Source: Anaerophilus nitritigenes (lineage in GTDB: Bacteria > Bacillota > Clostridia > Peptostreptococcales > Thermotaleaceae). From it: a DNA stretch of 64,000 nt. Each line of letters begins with the position of its first letter. Positions within the stretch are counted from its first letter, which is position 1. The DNA lies in the NCBI RefSeq assembly GCF_004138215.1, contig NZ_RYYS01000064.1, positions 62,001 to 126,000 on the forward strand, given 5' to 3'. Both the position numbers and the translations under genes were made by a program. The notes under the pieces are model-generated. The model was not told the DNA's origin. It made no database searches and saw nothing but the letters and a program-made list of their open reading frames with translations. Below, piece by piece: positions 26,967 through 36,765 of the stretch.

Positions 26967-28349
26967 ATGAAGCTATGGGGAGGACGTTTTTCAAAAAATA
27001 CAGCAACTATTGTAGATGAATTTAATGCATCTATTTCTTTTGATCAAAAACTTTATAAACATGATATTATAGGAAGTATTGCTCATGCAAAAATGCTAAA
27101 GTATTCAAATATTATTACAGAAGAAGAAGGACAAAAGATCATAAAAGGATTGGAAGAGATTTTAAAAGATATTGAAGAAGGAAAAATAATATTTCAAACA
27201 GCTTATGAAGATATTCATATGAATATTGAAAAATTTTTGATTGATCGTATTGGAGAAACAGGAAAAAAACTTCATACAGCAAGAAGTAGAAACGATCAAG
27301 TGGCAGTAGATATAAGATTGTATCTAAGAGATGAAATAGATGAAATTTTACAAAAAATAAAAAAATTATTAAATACACTAATATTACTTTCAAAAGAACA
27401 TATAAGTACCATTATGCCAGGATATACACATCTTCAAAGGGCTCAGCCTATTACTTTAGGGTATCATATGATGGCATATTTTCAAATGTTTCAAAGAGAT
27501 TATTTAAGGTTACAAGATTGTTATAAAAGGGTTAATGTAATGCCCCTAGGAGCAGGAGCACTAGCAGGAACCACATATGATACAAATTTGGAATTTTTAA
27601 AAGAAGAGCTTGGATTTTTTGAAATATGTCAAAATTCACTAGATGCAGTAAGTGATAGAGATTTTATTATTGAGTTTATTAGCGATGTATCTTTAATTAT
27701 GATGCACCTTAGTAGATTTTGTGAGGAATTGATTATTTGGAATAGTGCAGAATTTAATTTTGTAGAGCTAGATGATGCTTATAGTACAGGAAGTAGTATT
27801 ATGCCCCAAAAGAAAAATCCTGATGTAGCAGAGCTGATTCGAGGAAAAACAGGTAGAATTTATGGAAATTTATTGAATATATTAACGATTATGAAAGCAT
27901 TACCCCTAGCTTACAATAAGGATATGCAAGAAGATAAAATTCCACTCTTTGATACTATTGAGAATGTAAGTAGTTGTATTGATATTTTTAGTGAAATGAT
28001 TTTAACTATGAAAATAAAAAAAGATGTTATGAAAAAGAATACAAAAGAAGGATTTATGAATGCTACTGATGTAGCGGATTATCTGGTTAAAAAAGGATTA
28101 GCTTTTAGAAGTGCGCATGAAATAGTGGGAAAAATGGTTCTATATTGTGTTGAGAAAGATAAAATCATTGAAGATTTAACAATAGAGGAATTTGAAAAAT
28201 TTTCAACTGTATTTTCAGAAGATATTTTTGAAGTGATAAAAATACAAAATTGTATAGAATCAAAGAAATCATATGGATCTCCTACTAGAAAAAATGTTGA
28301 AAGAATGATTGAAGAAGGAAAGAATTTCATAAAAAGAAGTGAAAAATAA
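26967..28349 (+). CDS. argH: argininosuccinate lyase
   Basis: 460 aa, normal length. The fumarase-superfamily signature GSSIMPQKKNPD is near residue 278, with HTARSRNDQV near 105 and PGYTHLQRAQP near 150. It splits argininosuccinate to arginine and fumarate. Second gene of argGH; GGGGAG lies within the end of argG. The terminator stem begins inside its last codons. Confidence 0.96.
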   Translation: MKLWGGRFSKNTATIVDEFNASISFDQKLYKHDIIGSIAHAKMLKYSNIITEEEGQKIIKGLEEILKDIEEGKIIFQTAYEDIHMNIEKFLIDRIGETGKKLHTARSRNDQVAVDIRLYLRDEIDEILQKIKKLLNTLILLSKEHISTIMPGYTHLQRAQPITLGYHMMAYFQMFQRDYLRLQDCYKRVNVMPLGAGALAGTTYDTNLEFLKEELGFFEICQNSLDAVSDRDFIIEFISDVSLIMMHLSRFCEELIIWNSAEFNFVELDDAYSTGSSIMPQKKNPDVAELIRGKTGRIYGNLLNILTIMKALPLAYNKDMQEDKIPLFDTIENVSSCIDIFSEMILTMKIKKDVMKKNTKEGFMNATDVADYLVKKGLAFRSAHEIVGKMVLYCVEKDKIIEDLTIEEFEKFSTVFSEDIFEVIKIQNCIESKKSYGSPTRKNVERMIEEGKNFIKRSEK

Positions 28350-28368
28350 ATTTTTCACTTCTTTTTTT
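28334..28368 (+). terminator. intrinsic terminator of argGH
   Basis: AGAAGTGAAAAA pairs with TTTTTCACTTCT around TAAA, followed by T6; the 5' arm overlaps the argH stop. Confidence 0.85.
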
Positions 28369-28440
28369 ATGTACTAAATCATAAGTATAGAAAGAGATAA
28401 ATAGTAGTGTGATGTAGGGACTAAAGGAGGAGGAAAATCA

Positions 28441-30015
28441 ATGGCTATGGAATTAATGAGAGATTTACTAAAGATAGATCAAGTGATGGGCGAGGGAGAT
28501 ACACAGGCGCTTGTAGAGGGAGAAATATTAGTGCCAGATGTAAAACCTGATATTTCAAGAATTATATCTGTAGATGGTGATATTAGTCTGACAGGAAAAG
28601 AAACCCTAAAGGATAAAGTGAGCATAGAGGGTGTAATAAATTTTAAAATACTATATGTTGCAGATACAGGGGAGTATCCTATATATGGAATGAATGCTAG
28701 TGCTGGATTTAGTCAAAATATTGATATTCCATCTACAGAGCCGAACATGAGGACGGATATTAGTGCTTTTATAGAACATATTGACTTTTATGTAGTGAAT
28801 GAAAGAAAAATAGGAATCAAAACAGTATTAAATTTAGAAGGAAAAAGCATGGATACTACAAAAATAGAAGTACTTAGGAAAATAGAAGGTTTAGAAGATG
28901 TACAGGTTTTAAAAGAAAATATATATTATGAAGATTTAGTAGGATCAAATCAATCAGAGACTATGGTACGAGAAAAGCTTGAAATTGATGAAAACATGCC
29001 AGATATTCTAGAGATTATAAAATGTGATGCTTATCCTGTAGAAAAAGAAAAACAGGTTACAGATGGAAAGGTTATTGTAGGTGGAGTAGTTAAAATTAAT
29101 ACTTTGTATGTGGGAGATGACGATAAGAATTCTTTGTGTATGATGAGAAATGAAGTTCCTTTTACCCATTTTGTTGAAATTCCTAATGCTATGAAAGAGA
29201 TGGAGAGTAAAATTAGATTAAAAGGGGATGAAGTATACACGGAAGTAAAAGAAAATGTAGATGGAGATCGAAGAATTGTAGAAGTAGAAGCTGTAATCAA
29301 GATTGATGCAGTAGTAAGTGAGATAGAACAAAATGAAGTATTAATAGATGCTTATTCTCCAACAAAAGCACTGAAAATAGACAAAAAACCTATTTTCTTT
29401 TATGAAAAAATAGGTGAAAATACAGGCAATATGGTTGTAAAAGAAATGTTAGATTTACCTTCAGATTCACTTGGAATTTTGAAAGTGCTTCATGTAAAGT
29501 CAAGACCTGTTATGACAGATATGAGTTTAAATAATGAAAAAGTTATCATAGAAGGCGTTTTAGAAACAAATGTATTGTATTTATGTGAAGATGGAGAAAA
29601 GGCCACAAAAAATTTCTCGCAAGAGATTCCTTTTAGACACTTTGTAGAAATTCCTAAAGCAAAGGAAAACATGGACGCAGAAGTAGAATTACATATCTAT
29701 GATGTAGATTATAACTTGATTAATTCAGAACAAATAGAAGTAAAAGTCAATATAGGAGCCGATTGTACAGTTAAAGAAAAGACAAAAATAGAAGTCATTG
29801 TAGATGCACAAGAATCTGATGAAAAAATAGATATGAGTAAAAGACCAAGTATTACTATATATTATGTACAACCTGGAGATACAATTTGGAAGATTGCAAA
29901 GAGGTATAATACTACTGTAGAGGAATTAATTGAAACCAACCATATTGAACAAGTAGATTCTATTAAGCCTGGAGATCAGATTGTCATTCAAAAAACTTTT
30001 GTATATGAGTTTTAA
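28441..30015 (+). CDS. sipL: SipL-like spore coat morphogenesis protein (DUF3794 repeats + LysM)
   Basis: 524 aa. Three DUF3794 repeats are seen, each with a pattern like ILVPDVKPDISRIISVDG, ENMPDILEIIKCDAYP and LPSDSLGILKVLHVKSRP near residues 30, 180 and 340, and a matching strand block such as FTHFVEIPNA and FRHFVEIPKA. A C-terminal LysM domain starts at YYVQPGDTIWKIAKRYN near 475. This is the layout of Clostridioides difficile SipL, which binds the coat protein SpoIVA through its LysM domain. It lies just upstream of ispE, as in other Clostridia. GGAGGAGG precedes the ATG. Confidence 0.9.
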   Translation: MAMELMRDLLKIDQVMGEGDTQALVEGEILVPDVKPDISRIISVDGDISLTGKETLKDKVSIEGVINFKILYVADTGEYPIYGMNASAGFSQNIDIPSTEPNMRTDISAFIEHIDFYVVNERKIGIKTVLNLEGKSMDTTKIEVLRKIEGLEDVQVLKENIYYEDLVGSNQSETMVREKLEIDENMPDILEIIKCDAYPVEKEKQVTDGKVIVGGVVKINTLYVGDDDKNSLCMMRNEVPFTHFVEIPNAMKEMESKIRLKGDEVYTEVKENVDGDRRIVEVEAVIKIDAVVSEIEQNEVLIDAYSPTKALKIDKKPIFFYEKIGENTGNMVVKEMLDLPSDSLGILKVLHVKSRPVMTDMSLNNEKVIIEGVLETNVLYLCEDGEKATKNFSQEIPFRHFVEIPKAKENMDAEVELHIYDVDYNLINSEQIEVKVNIGADCTVKEKTKIEVIVDAQESDEKIDMSKRPSITIYYVQPGDTIWKIAKRYNTTVEELIETNHIEQVDSIKPGDQIVIQKTFVYEF

Positions 30016-30025
30016 AAACTAGTTT

Positions 30026-30054
30026 AAAAGCCTATAAAGTTATAGGCTTTTTTG
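30026..30054 (+). terminator. intrinsic terminator after sipL
   Basis: AAAAGCCTATAA pairs with TTATAGGCTTTT, followed by TTG. Confidence 0.85.
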
Positions 30055-30113
30055 TGTACAATGATAGATAAAAAATGATAAAATAATACGAAAGAACAAA
30101 AGAGGTGAGATAA

Positions 30114-30974
30114 ATGAAGTGTATAGAAATAAAAGGGAGGGCAAAAATTAATTTATCACTAGATGTTCTAAAAAGAAGAGAAGATGGATATCATGAAGTG
30201 AAAATGATTATGCAGCAAATTGATTTATATGATGAAATTGCTTTGAAGATTATTGGAAATGGAATTATTTTAAATTCAAATTGTGAATATATACCTAATC
30301 ATGAGGGGAATATTGCATATAAAGCAGCAATGCTTATGATGGATCATTTTCATATTGAGCAGGGGGTTGAAATTTACATCAATAAAAATATTCCAGTAGC
30401 AGCAGGATTAGCAGGAGGAAGTACTGATGCTGCTGCGGTTATGATGGGAATGAATGAACTTTTTAATCTTCAAGCTACAAAAAAAGAATTAATGGAATTA
30501 GGTGTTTTGTTAGGAGCGGATGTACCATTTTGTATATTAGGAGGAACAGCCCTGGCAGAGGGAATAGGAGAAAGATTAACTCCTATAAAAGGATTTGATG
30601 AGTGGATTGTTTTATGTAAACCTAATATTAGTGTTTCAACAGCTAATGTGTATGGAAATTTAGAGGTAGAACAAATTTCAAATCATCCTAAAACAGAAGT
30701 AATGATTCAAGCTTTAGAAAATAAAGATATAAAACTTATTGCGGAAAATTTAGAAAATGTATTAGAGACTGTAACGGAAAAAATACATCCTATTATAAAA
30801 GATATTAAAAAAAAGATGCTAGAGTATCAAGCTCTAGGGAGTCTGATGAGTGGAAGTGGTCCTACTGTGTTTGGAATTTACAAAGATTATAATAAGGCAA
30901 AATGTGCTTATGAAAATTTAAGCAAAGTATACAATCAAGTATATCTTGTGAAAACTTATGATGAATGCCAGTAA
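30114..30974 (+). CDS. ispE: 4-diphosphocytidyl-2-C-methyl-D-erythritol kinase
   Basis: 286 aa GHMP kinase. The N-terminal GRAKINLSLDVLKRREDGYHEV and the ATP loop PVAAGLAGGSTDAAAVM near residue 93 identify IspE, with the C-terminal SLMSGSGPTVFGIY. It phosphorylates CDP-methylerythritol in the non-mevalonate isoprenoid pathway. GAGGTGAG precedes the ATG. Monocistronic between two terminators. Confidence 0.96.
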   Translation: MKCIEIKGRAKINLSLDVLKRREDGYHEVKMIMQQIDLYDEIALKIIGNGIILNSNCEYIPNHEGNIAYKAAMLMMDHFHIEQGVEIYINKNIPVAAGLAGGSTDAAAVMMGMNELFNLQATKKELMELGVLLGADVPFCILGGTALAEGIGERLTPIKGFDEWIVLCKPNISVSTANVYGNLEVEQISNHPKTEVMIQALENKDIKLIAENLENVLETVTEKIHPIIKDIKKKMLEYQALGSLMSGSGPTVFGIYKDYNKAKCAYENLSKVYNQVYLVKTYDECQ

Positions 30975-31003
30975 AAAGAAACAGCAAATGCTGTTTCTTT
31001 TTT
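30973..31003 (+). terminator. intrinsic terminator of ispE
   Basis: AAAGAAACAGCA pairs with TGCTGTTTCTTT around AA, followed by TTTC. Confidence 0.85.
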
Positions 31004-31045
31004 CGTTGGCGCTATGAGTAGTTTTGATAGGGACATGCGAATTTT

Positions 31046-31075
31046 TGCATATCTTTTTCAAAAGAGGTAAATATT
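31046..31075 (+). promoter_or_regulatory. possible forespore (sigma-F/G) promoter of the germination operon
   Basis: TGCATA (31046-31051), 14 bases, then GGTAAATATT (31066-31075), which partly fits the forespore consensus GYATA and GGnnAnAnT. The downstream ger genes are the kind of targets expected, but the -10 match is imperfect. Confidence 0.35.
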
Positions 31076-31108
31076 ATATTATAGACTTTTAAAAGTGGGT
31101 GATAAAGT

Positions 31109-31327
31109 GTGGAAAAAGTAACTTTGTATGTTTACCAAAAATTACAAGATATATATTCTTTTTATATGCTGTTTTTGATTATAGGAATAGGATTTTTTGC
31201 TATATGGGTAGATGGAAAAAATCTAAAGAACAAAAAATTAAACAAGGAAGCAAAAATTTGTAAGACAATAGGGCTAGTATATATTATAGGAGGAATAGGA
31301 CTTTATATTGTTCTTAAAATAGTTTAA
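31109..31327 (+). CDS. CLC_0170-type small membrane protein
   Basis: 72 aa with a GTG start and a weak ribosome site. Two hydrophobic helices at about residues 17-36 and 52-70 are separated by a lysine-rich loop. Small two-helix proteins of this kind are found next to germination operons in Clostridia. It lies 19 bases before the gerA-type gene and is probably its cotranscribed partner. Function unknown. Confidence 0.65.
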   Translation: MEKVTLYVYQKLQDIYSFYMLFLIIGIGFFAIWVDGKNLKNKKLNKEAKICKTIGLVYIIGGIGLYIVLKIV

Positions 31328-31346
31328 AGAAAGGAGAAAGACTCTT

Positions 31347-32918
31347 ATGAGTTTTTTTGATGATTTATTCAAGCCCAAAGAAGAGAAAGTAAAAGTTCCA
31401 ATTAAAGAAGATTACCAAAAAAATTTAGATACAATCAAAGAAATTTTAAAAAATTGTGATGATGTCATCTATAGGGAATTTCAACCTATGAAAGATAAGA
31501 AAATGAATTTTGCAGTAGTTTATGCAGAAGGCATATCGAATAAAGATCTTTTGCAAGAATATGTTTTAAAAAGTCTGATGCTCTTATCTTCAGATCTTTT
31601 AAAAGAACCTCGGCTGATGAAAGAAAAACTTTATGAAGAAATAAAAAAACAATCTATATCTGTAGCAGATATAAAAGAAATAGATGATATGAATGAAGCT
31701 ATTGATTCTATTCTTTGTGGAGATACTGTTTTAATCGTAGACAAATGGGATAAGTTTTTTGTGATTGCTTCAAAAGGATGGGAATTTAGATCGATCAGTG
31801 AACCCTCAACAGAAACGGTAATTCGTGGATCAAGAGAAGGGTTTGTAGAAACATTGCGTATTAATACTGCTTTAATAAGAAGAAGAATTCGTGACCCTAA
31901 ATTTAAAATAAAACAAATGCAGATAGGAGAAAGATCTAAGACAGATATAGCTATTTTATATATAGAAGGGATTGTGAATAAAGATATACTAAAAGAGGTA
32001 GAAAAAAGATTATATGAGATTAAAATTGATGCTATTTTAGAAAGTGGATACATAGAACAACTTATAGAAGATGAGTGGAAATCTCCTTTTCCACAAATTC
32101 AAAATACTCAAAGACCAGATGTAGTCTCAGCAGCTTTATTTGAAGGAAGAATTGCTATGATTATAGATAATACGCCTGTTGCTCTTTTGATTCCTGCAAC
32201 TATTGTTGCTTTATTGCAATCTCCAGAGGATTATAATGAAAGATTTTTAATTGCATCTGCTTTAAGAATTTTAAGATTTATATCTATTGTATTTGCTTTG
32301 TTTTTGCCAAGTCTTTATATAGCTATTACCTCTTATCATCCAGGGATGTTACCTACTGATTTGGCTCTTTATGTGGCAGGAAGTAGAATGAATGTACCTT
32401 TTCCAGCGTTTATTGAAACTTTTATTATGGAAGCATCTTTAGAGTTATTAAGAGAAGCTGGAGTAAGGCTTCCAGGGGCTATAGGCTCAACCATTGGGAT
32501 TGTAGGAGGTTTGGTATTAGGACAAGCAGCAGTTCAAGCAGGAATTGTAAGTCCATTGATTGTAATTGTTGTAGCACTTACTGCCATGGCAGCTTATACA
32601 ACTCCAAACTATAGCTTTGCTATCGCTTTTAGAATGCTAAGATTTATACTTATGATATTAGCAGGAATATTTGGATTATATGGGATTATATTAGGTATGA
32701 TTGTTATATTAATCCATTTATGTAATTTAAAGAGCTTTGGGGTTCCATACTTAAGTCCGTTTGTAGCTACAGAGACTACATGGAAGGATTTTAAAGATGT
32801 ATTTATTAGAGTACCTCTTCAATTTATGAAAAAACGTCCGGAATTCTTACATAGAAAGAATAATGATCGACTTAAAAATCCAAAATCAGCTATAGAGGAG
32901 GATACAGAGGATGAATAG
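31347..32918 (+). CDS. GerA family spore germination receptor subunit A
   Basis: 523 aa. The large N-terminal soluble domain (about 1-260) is followed by the GerA membrane part with five to six helices (about 265-480); typical segments are GSREGFVETLRINTALIRRRIRDP near 158 and VPFPAFIETFIMEASLELLREAGVRLP near 350. It sits in the spore inner membrane as part of the germinant receptor. AAAGGAG precedes the ATG, and its end overlaps the permease gene by 8 bases. The germinant cannot be told from sequence. Confidence 0.95.
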   Translation: MSFFDDLFKPKEEKVKVPIKEDYQKNLDTIKEILKNCDDVIYREFQPMKDKKMNFAVVYAEGISNKDLLQEYVLKSLMLLSSDLLKEPRLMKEKLYEEIKKQSISVADIKEIDDMNEAIDSILCGDTVLIVDKWDKFFVIASKGWEFRSISEPSTETVIRGSREGFVETLRINTALIRRRIRDPKFKIKQMQIGERSKTDIAILYIEGIVNKDILKEVEKRLYEIKIDAILESGYIEQLIEDEWKSPFPQIQNTQRPDVVSAALFEGRIAMIIDNTPVALLIPATIVALLQSPEDYNERFLIASALRILRFISIVFALFLPSLYIAITSYHPGMLPTDLALYVAGSRMNVPFPAFIETFIMEASLELLREAGVRLPGAIGSTIGIVGGLVLGQAAVQAGIVSPLIVIVVALTAMAAYTTPNYSFAIAFRMLRFILMILAGIFGLYGIILGMIVILIHLCNLKSFGVPYLSPFVATETTWKDFKDVFIRVPLQFMKKRPEFLHRKNNDRLKNPKSAIEEDTEDE

Positions 32919-34017
32919 AAATAATGATAAAATCTCAAGCTTTCAACTAGGTATGCTGATTAGTATCACCGTTGTAGGAGTAGGGATCTTAACGATTCCA
33001 AGAACTCTTACAGAAGAAGTAGGACCAGATGGATGGATTGTTCTAGTATTTACAGTATTTTTAGTTTTAGGAGTAGGCAGGATTCTTACTACTTTAGCAG
33101 GAAAATTTTCAAATCAAAACATAGTGGAATATAGCAACTCTTTAGTAGGAAAATTTTTAGGGACTTTAATTAATGTAGGGCTTTGTATCTACCTTGTTAT
33201 TTTTGCAGCATTTGAACTAAGAATATTTGGAGAAATTACAAAAGCGTATCTACTATTTAATACACCTATTGAAATCTTGATGATTACTCTACTTCTGACA
33301 GCTTCATATTTTGCAAGAAGTGGAATTGAATCTATAGCTAGAATGGCACAGATGATTTTTCCTTTTATAATTATCTTTGCATTTATCATTACTATACCTG
33401 TTTTATCGGAATTAGAATTTAGTAATTTGCTTCCGGTTTTTAGAACCCCTATTTATAAAATCATCCAAGTAATTCCTGTTACATTTTTTAGTTTTGTTGG
33501 AATGGAAATGATTATAGTTTGTGCTAATTTTGTAGTAGACCCTCAGAATATAAAAAAAAATATAGATAAATCTATCTTGATGGTAGCAGCTATATATATG
33601 TTTATATTGATCATTACAGTTACAAGATTTGGTATTATTGAGACAACTCATATTATATGGCCATCTTTAGAATTATTTAAAACTATAGATTTACCAGGAG
33701 CATTTATTGAAAATATACAGATTTTTGTTATTGCTGTATGGATTATTACTGTTTTTATGACATTGGTACCTCTTTATTTTGGTGCAAGCCTAACTTTAAG
33801 TCGTATATTTAAATCAAAAGAACAAAACTATTTGGTATTACCTTTAATTCCTCTTGTTTATTTTATGGCTTTAATTCCAGAAAATATAGCTCAATTAGGA
33901 GATTATTCAGATCGATTTGCCTATTATTTAGGAACCTTTTATATGCTGATTTTACCTTCTACTTTGTTGCTTATTACTTATATAAAGAAAAAGGCAAGGA
34001 GGAATAAAGGTGTATAA
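32911..34017 (+). CDS. GerB family spore germination permease
   Basis: 368 aa, about 10 transmembrane helices, APC-superfamily fold. The start ISSFQLGMLISITVVGVGILTIPR is typical of the GerAB/endospore germination permease family, the subunit thought to bind amino-acid germinants. It overlaps the genes on both sides by 8 bases, which implies translational coupling and fixed stoichiometry in the receptor. Confidence 0.95.
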   Translation: MNRNNDKISSFQLGMLISITVVGVGILTIPRTLTEEVGPDGWIVLVFTVFLVLGVGRILTTLAGKFSNQNIVEYSNSLVGKFLGTLINVGLCIYLVIFAAFELRIFGEITKAYLLFNTPIEILMITLLLTASYFARSGIESIARMAQMIFPFIIIFAFIITIPVLSELEFSNLLPVFRTPIYKIIQVIPVTFFSFVGMEMIIVCANFVVDPQNIKKNIDKSILMVAAIYMFILIITVTRFGIIETTHIIWPSLELFKTIDLPGAFIENIQIFVIAVWIITVFMTLVPLYFGASLTLSRIFKSKEQNYLVLPLIPLVYFMALIPENIAQLGDYSDRFAYYLGTFYMLILPSTLLLITYIKKKARRNKGV

Positions 34018-35167
34018 AAAAATTTTATTATGTATCATGAGTATTTTATTGATGACAGGATGTTGGGATAAAATTGAAATTGAAAAGAGAGCTTTTGTTG
34101 CTATTGTAGGAATTGATAAATATGAAGAAGATAAAAAAAATATAATAGAGACAGAAGAGAAAAATTTAGATCAAATAAAAAATAGATATGTAGTAACAGT
34201 TTCTTCTCCTAATACAGGACTTTTAGCTCAAAAAGGAGAAGGAGATCCCAAATATGTATATAGTACAGTAGGAGATAATTTAGAGGAAGTACTAGATGAA
34301 CTTGAAACAAGAACGGGAAGAACTCTAAATTTTAGACATACACAAGCCATTGTATTAGGAGAAGAGCTTGCTAAAGATGAGACATTAGTAAGAGAATCAC
34401 TAGATAATATTGAAAGAAGTCCTGGAGTAGGAAGAAAAATTTATCTTATGGTTACAAAAGGAAAAGCTCAAGATGTAGTAAATGCAAAGATAAAGGATGA
34501 ACTAGGTACAGGATTGTTTATTCGAGAAATCATGCGGAGGAAAAAAATAACACCTAAAATTCCAGATGCAGATTTAGGATATGTATTAAGGAGTTTGCAT
34601 GAAAGTCGTGCGGCTATTACTCCTAGAATGATTGTTTCTGAGGATGAAATAAAGGTTGCAGGATCAGCAGTATTCAAAAATTTCAAAAAGATAGGATGGT
34701 TAGGAGAACAAGAAACTGAGAAGATGATGTTTATGCTAAACAAATTAAATGGAGGGATTTTGAATACAACAATAGATAATATTAGAATTCCTTTACAAGT
34801 AACAGACTCCAAGACTAAAATGAAAGTATATGAAAAAAATGGACAAATTTATACTTCGTTTGATATAAAAGTAGAAGCAGAGTTAAGTCAACATTTATTT
34901 GAAGTAAGAAATCAACCTCTAGATGATGGATATCTCAAAAGAGTAGAAAAAATAGCATCCAAGGAATTGGATATAGGAATAGAAACTTTGTACAAAAAGA
35001 TCCAAAAAGAATTTCAAGCAGACTTAGTACAAAGTGGAGAATACTTAAGAAAATATGAACCAAATATATGGAAAAGAGTTGAGAAAGATTGGAATGAAAT
35101 ATTTCCCAAAACTCAAGTAAAAGTAAATTCTGAAATTATAATAAGAAGGATTGGAGATACACAATAA
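34010..35167 (+). CDS. Ger(x)C family germination lipoprotein
   Basis: 385 aa. The signal sequence ends in lipobox LLMTGC at residue 20 with the typical CWDKIEIEKRAFV following, so it is a lipoprotein on the spore inner membrane. Domains of the GerC family are recognised by FRHTQAIVLGEELAKD near 105 and the C-terminal helix ending in a conserved basic stretch. It completes the A-B-C receptor operon. No clear terminator follows; spoIIR begins 94 bases on. Confidence 0.94.
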   Translation: MYKKILLCIMSILLMTGCWDKIEIEKRAFVAIVGIDKYEEDKKNIIETEEKNLDQIKNRYVVTVSSPNTGLLAQKGEGDPKYVYSTVGDNLEEVLDELETRTGRTLNFRHTQAIVLGEELAKDETLVRESLDNIERSPGVGRKIYLMVTKGKAQDVVNAKIKDELGTGLFIREIMRRKKITPKIPDADLGYVLRSLHESRAAITPRMIVSEDEIKVAGSAVFKNFKKIGWLGEQETEKMMFMLNKLNGGILNTTIDNIRIPLQVTDSKTKMKVYEKNGQIYTSFDIKVEAELSQHLFEVRNQPLDDGYLKRVEKIASKELDIGIETLYKKIQKEFQADLVQSGEYLRKYEPNIWKRVEKDWNEIFPKTQVKVNSEIIIRRIGDTQ

Positions 35168-35261
35168 TTTCCAAGGGAAAATATATAAAAACTGGTTTAA
35201 AAATTCCCTTATTTGCTAATACTGAAAGTAAGATAATAAATTGGCAGATAGGGGGATTTTT

Positions 35262-35939
35262 ATGAATACATATTTATTGAAAAATAAAAAGATATGGATG
35301 ATAGGAATTATATTTGTATTAAGTAGTACTTTTTTTGTTTATTATTTTACAAAAGATGTATACAACAATCAACAAAGCTACAAAAGCCATTTGATAAGAT
35401 TTCATGTTCTTGCAAATAGTGATGATCCAAAGGATCAAGAATTAAAACTAAAGGTAAGAGACAAAATTATTAAAGAGATGAATCCAAAATTTGAAAAGTC
35501 TAAAAGTCTTGAAGAAAGTAGACAGATGATTGAAGAAAACATAAAAGAGATAGAAAATATAGCAAAAAATGAAATCAAAAAAAATAATAAAAGTTATAAA
35601 GTTACAGCTTCTTTAGGGGATTATGATTTTCCTACAAAAAATTATGGAGCTATTACTCTTCCAGCAGGAAATTATGAGGCTTTACGAGTAGTGATTGGAA
35701 AAGGAGAAGGTCAAAATTGGTGGTGTGTCATGTTTCCACCTCTATGCTTTATTGACATGGAAAATGGACTAACGGACAAAAAAACTGAAAAAGAGATGAT
35801 GAATATTCTTACAAAAGAAGAGTTTAATATGATTCGTACTGCTAGAAGTGAGGGAGAAGTTCCTATTAAATTAAAGTTTAAGGTAGTAGAGATGTTAGAA
35901 GAAGCAAAAGTCAAATTAAATAGAATGGCAAAAAACTGA
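35262..35939 (+). CDS. spoIIR: stage II sporulation protein R
   Basis: 225 aa from ATG 35262, preceded by AGGGGG; the in-frame TTG at 35241 precedes the ribosome site and is rejected. One membrane-spanning signal at about residues 8-28 is followed by the SpoIIR domain, IRFHVLANSDDPKDQELKLKVRDKI, and WWCVMFPPLCFIDMENG near 158. In Bacillus it is made in the forespore, exported, and triggers SpoIIGA to process pro-sigma-E. A terminator separates it from sleB. Confidence 0.95.
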   Translation: MNTYLLKNKKIWMIGIIFVLSSTFFVYYFTKDVYNNQQSYKSHLIRFHVLANSDDPKDQELKLKVRDKIIKEMNPKFEKSKSLEESRQMIEENIKEIENIAKNEIKKNNKSYKVTASLGDYDFPTKNYGAITLPAGNYEALRVVIGKGEGQNWWCVMFPPLCFIDMENGLTDKKTEKEMMNILTKEEFNMIRTARSEGEVPIKLKFKVVEMLEEAKVKLNRMAKN

Positions 35940-35960
35940 GGAAAATTCCTCAGTTTTTTT
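35931..35960 (+). terminator. intrinsic terminator of spoIIR
   Basis: AAAAACTGAGGAA pairs with TTCCTCAGTTTTT around AA, then TTG; the stem overlaps the stop codon. Confidence 0.85.
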
Positions 35961-35987
35961 GCTAAAAATAACCACATAATCAAATGT

Positions 35988-36018
35988 TGAATAATTCAGC
36001 AGAATTTAACAAAAAATA
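35988..36018 (+). promoter_or_regulatory. possible sigma-G promoter of sleB-ypeB
   Basis: TGAATA (35988-35993) equals the sigma-G -35 consensus; after 16 bases CAAAAAATA is a weak match to the -10 CATNNTA. sleB is a known sigma-G target in Bacillus, which is why I list it. Confidence 0.3.
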
Positions 36019-36045
36019 AGATAAATCTATGAAAGGAGGATGTAG

Positions 36046-36753
36046 ATGAATCGTCATAAAAAACTAATTACTATATTGCTTATTGTATTCACTTTCTGTA
36101 CGACTGTTGCCATTCAAACATATTTATATGTAGGGAGTGCACAAGAAACTCTATATTGGGGTTCAAGTGGGGAAAAAGTGAAAACAGTTCAAAACAAATT
36201 AAAACAATGGGGATATTACAATGGACCTATTGATAGTGTGTATGGAGGAGGAACCTTTGAAGCAGTAAAGGCTTTTCAAAGGAAAAATGGACTTGCTGTA
36301 GATGGAGTAGTGGGAAATGAAACTGCAAAAAAACTTGGATTACCTATAAAAGATACTACAGCATCTACAGATTATAAACCTAGTAATAGTAGTGCATCTA
36401 GAGATGATGAAATCAATGTATTAGCAAGAGCTATCACAGGAGAAGCAAGAGGAGAACCATATATAGGACAAGTAGCAGTAGGTGCTGTTGTATTAAATAG
36501 AACAAGACACCCTTCTTTTCCAAATACGATTGCAGGTGTTATTTATCAACCCGGAGCTTTTACTGCTGTAAGTGATGGACAAATTAATGCTCCAGTAGAA
36601 GAGAGTTGTATCAAAGCTGCTAGAGATGCTTTGAATGGATGGGATCCTACAGGAGGATGTTTATATTATTGGAATCCAGCTACAGCTACAAGTAAGTGGA
36701 TTTGGTCTAGAACAGTAGAGAAAAAAATAGGAAAACATTGGTTTGGAAATTAA
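36046..36753 (+). CDS. sleB: spore cortex-lytic enzyme SleB
   Basis: 235 aa. A signal-like helix at residues 8-30 precedes a peptidoglycan-binding domain (GSSGEKVKTVQNKLKQWGYY ... FQRKNGLAVDGVVG) and a Hydrolase_2 catalytic domain with the presumed catalytic glutamate in AITGEARGE near residue 131. SleB is a lytic transglycosylase for muramic-delta-lactam cortex, stored in the dormant spore. AAAGGAGG precedes the ATG. It is followed 12 bases later by ypeB, the conserved partner gene. Confidence 0.96.
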   Translation: MNRHKKLITILLIVFTFCTTVAIQTYLYVGSAQETLYWGSSGEKVKTVQNKLKQWGYYNGPIDSVYGGGTFEAVKAFQRKNGLAVDGVVGNETAKKLGLPIKDTTASTDYKPSNSSASRDDEINVLARAITGEARGEPYIGQVAVGAVVLNRTRHPSFPNTIAGVIYQPGAFTAVSDGQINAPVEESCIKAARDALNGWDPTGGCLYYWNPATATSKWIWSRTVEKKIGKHWFGN

Positions 36754-36765
36754 GGAGGTAGATGA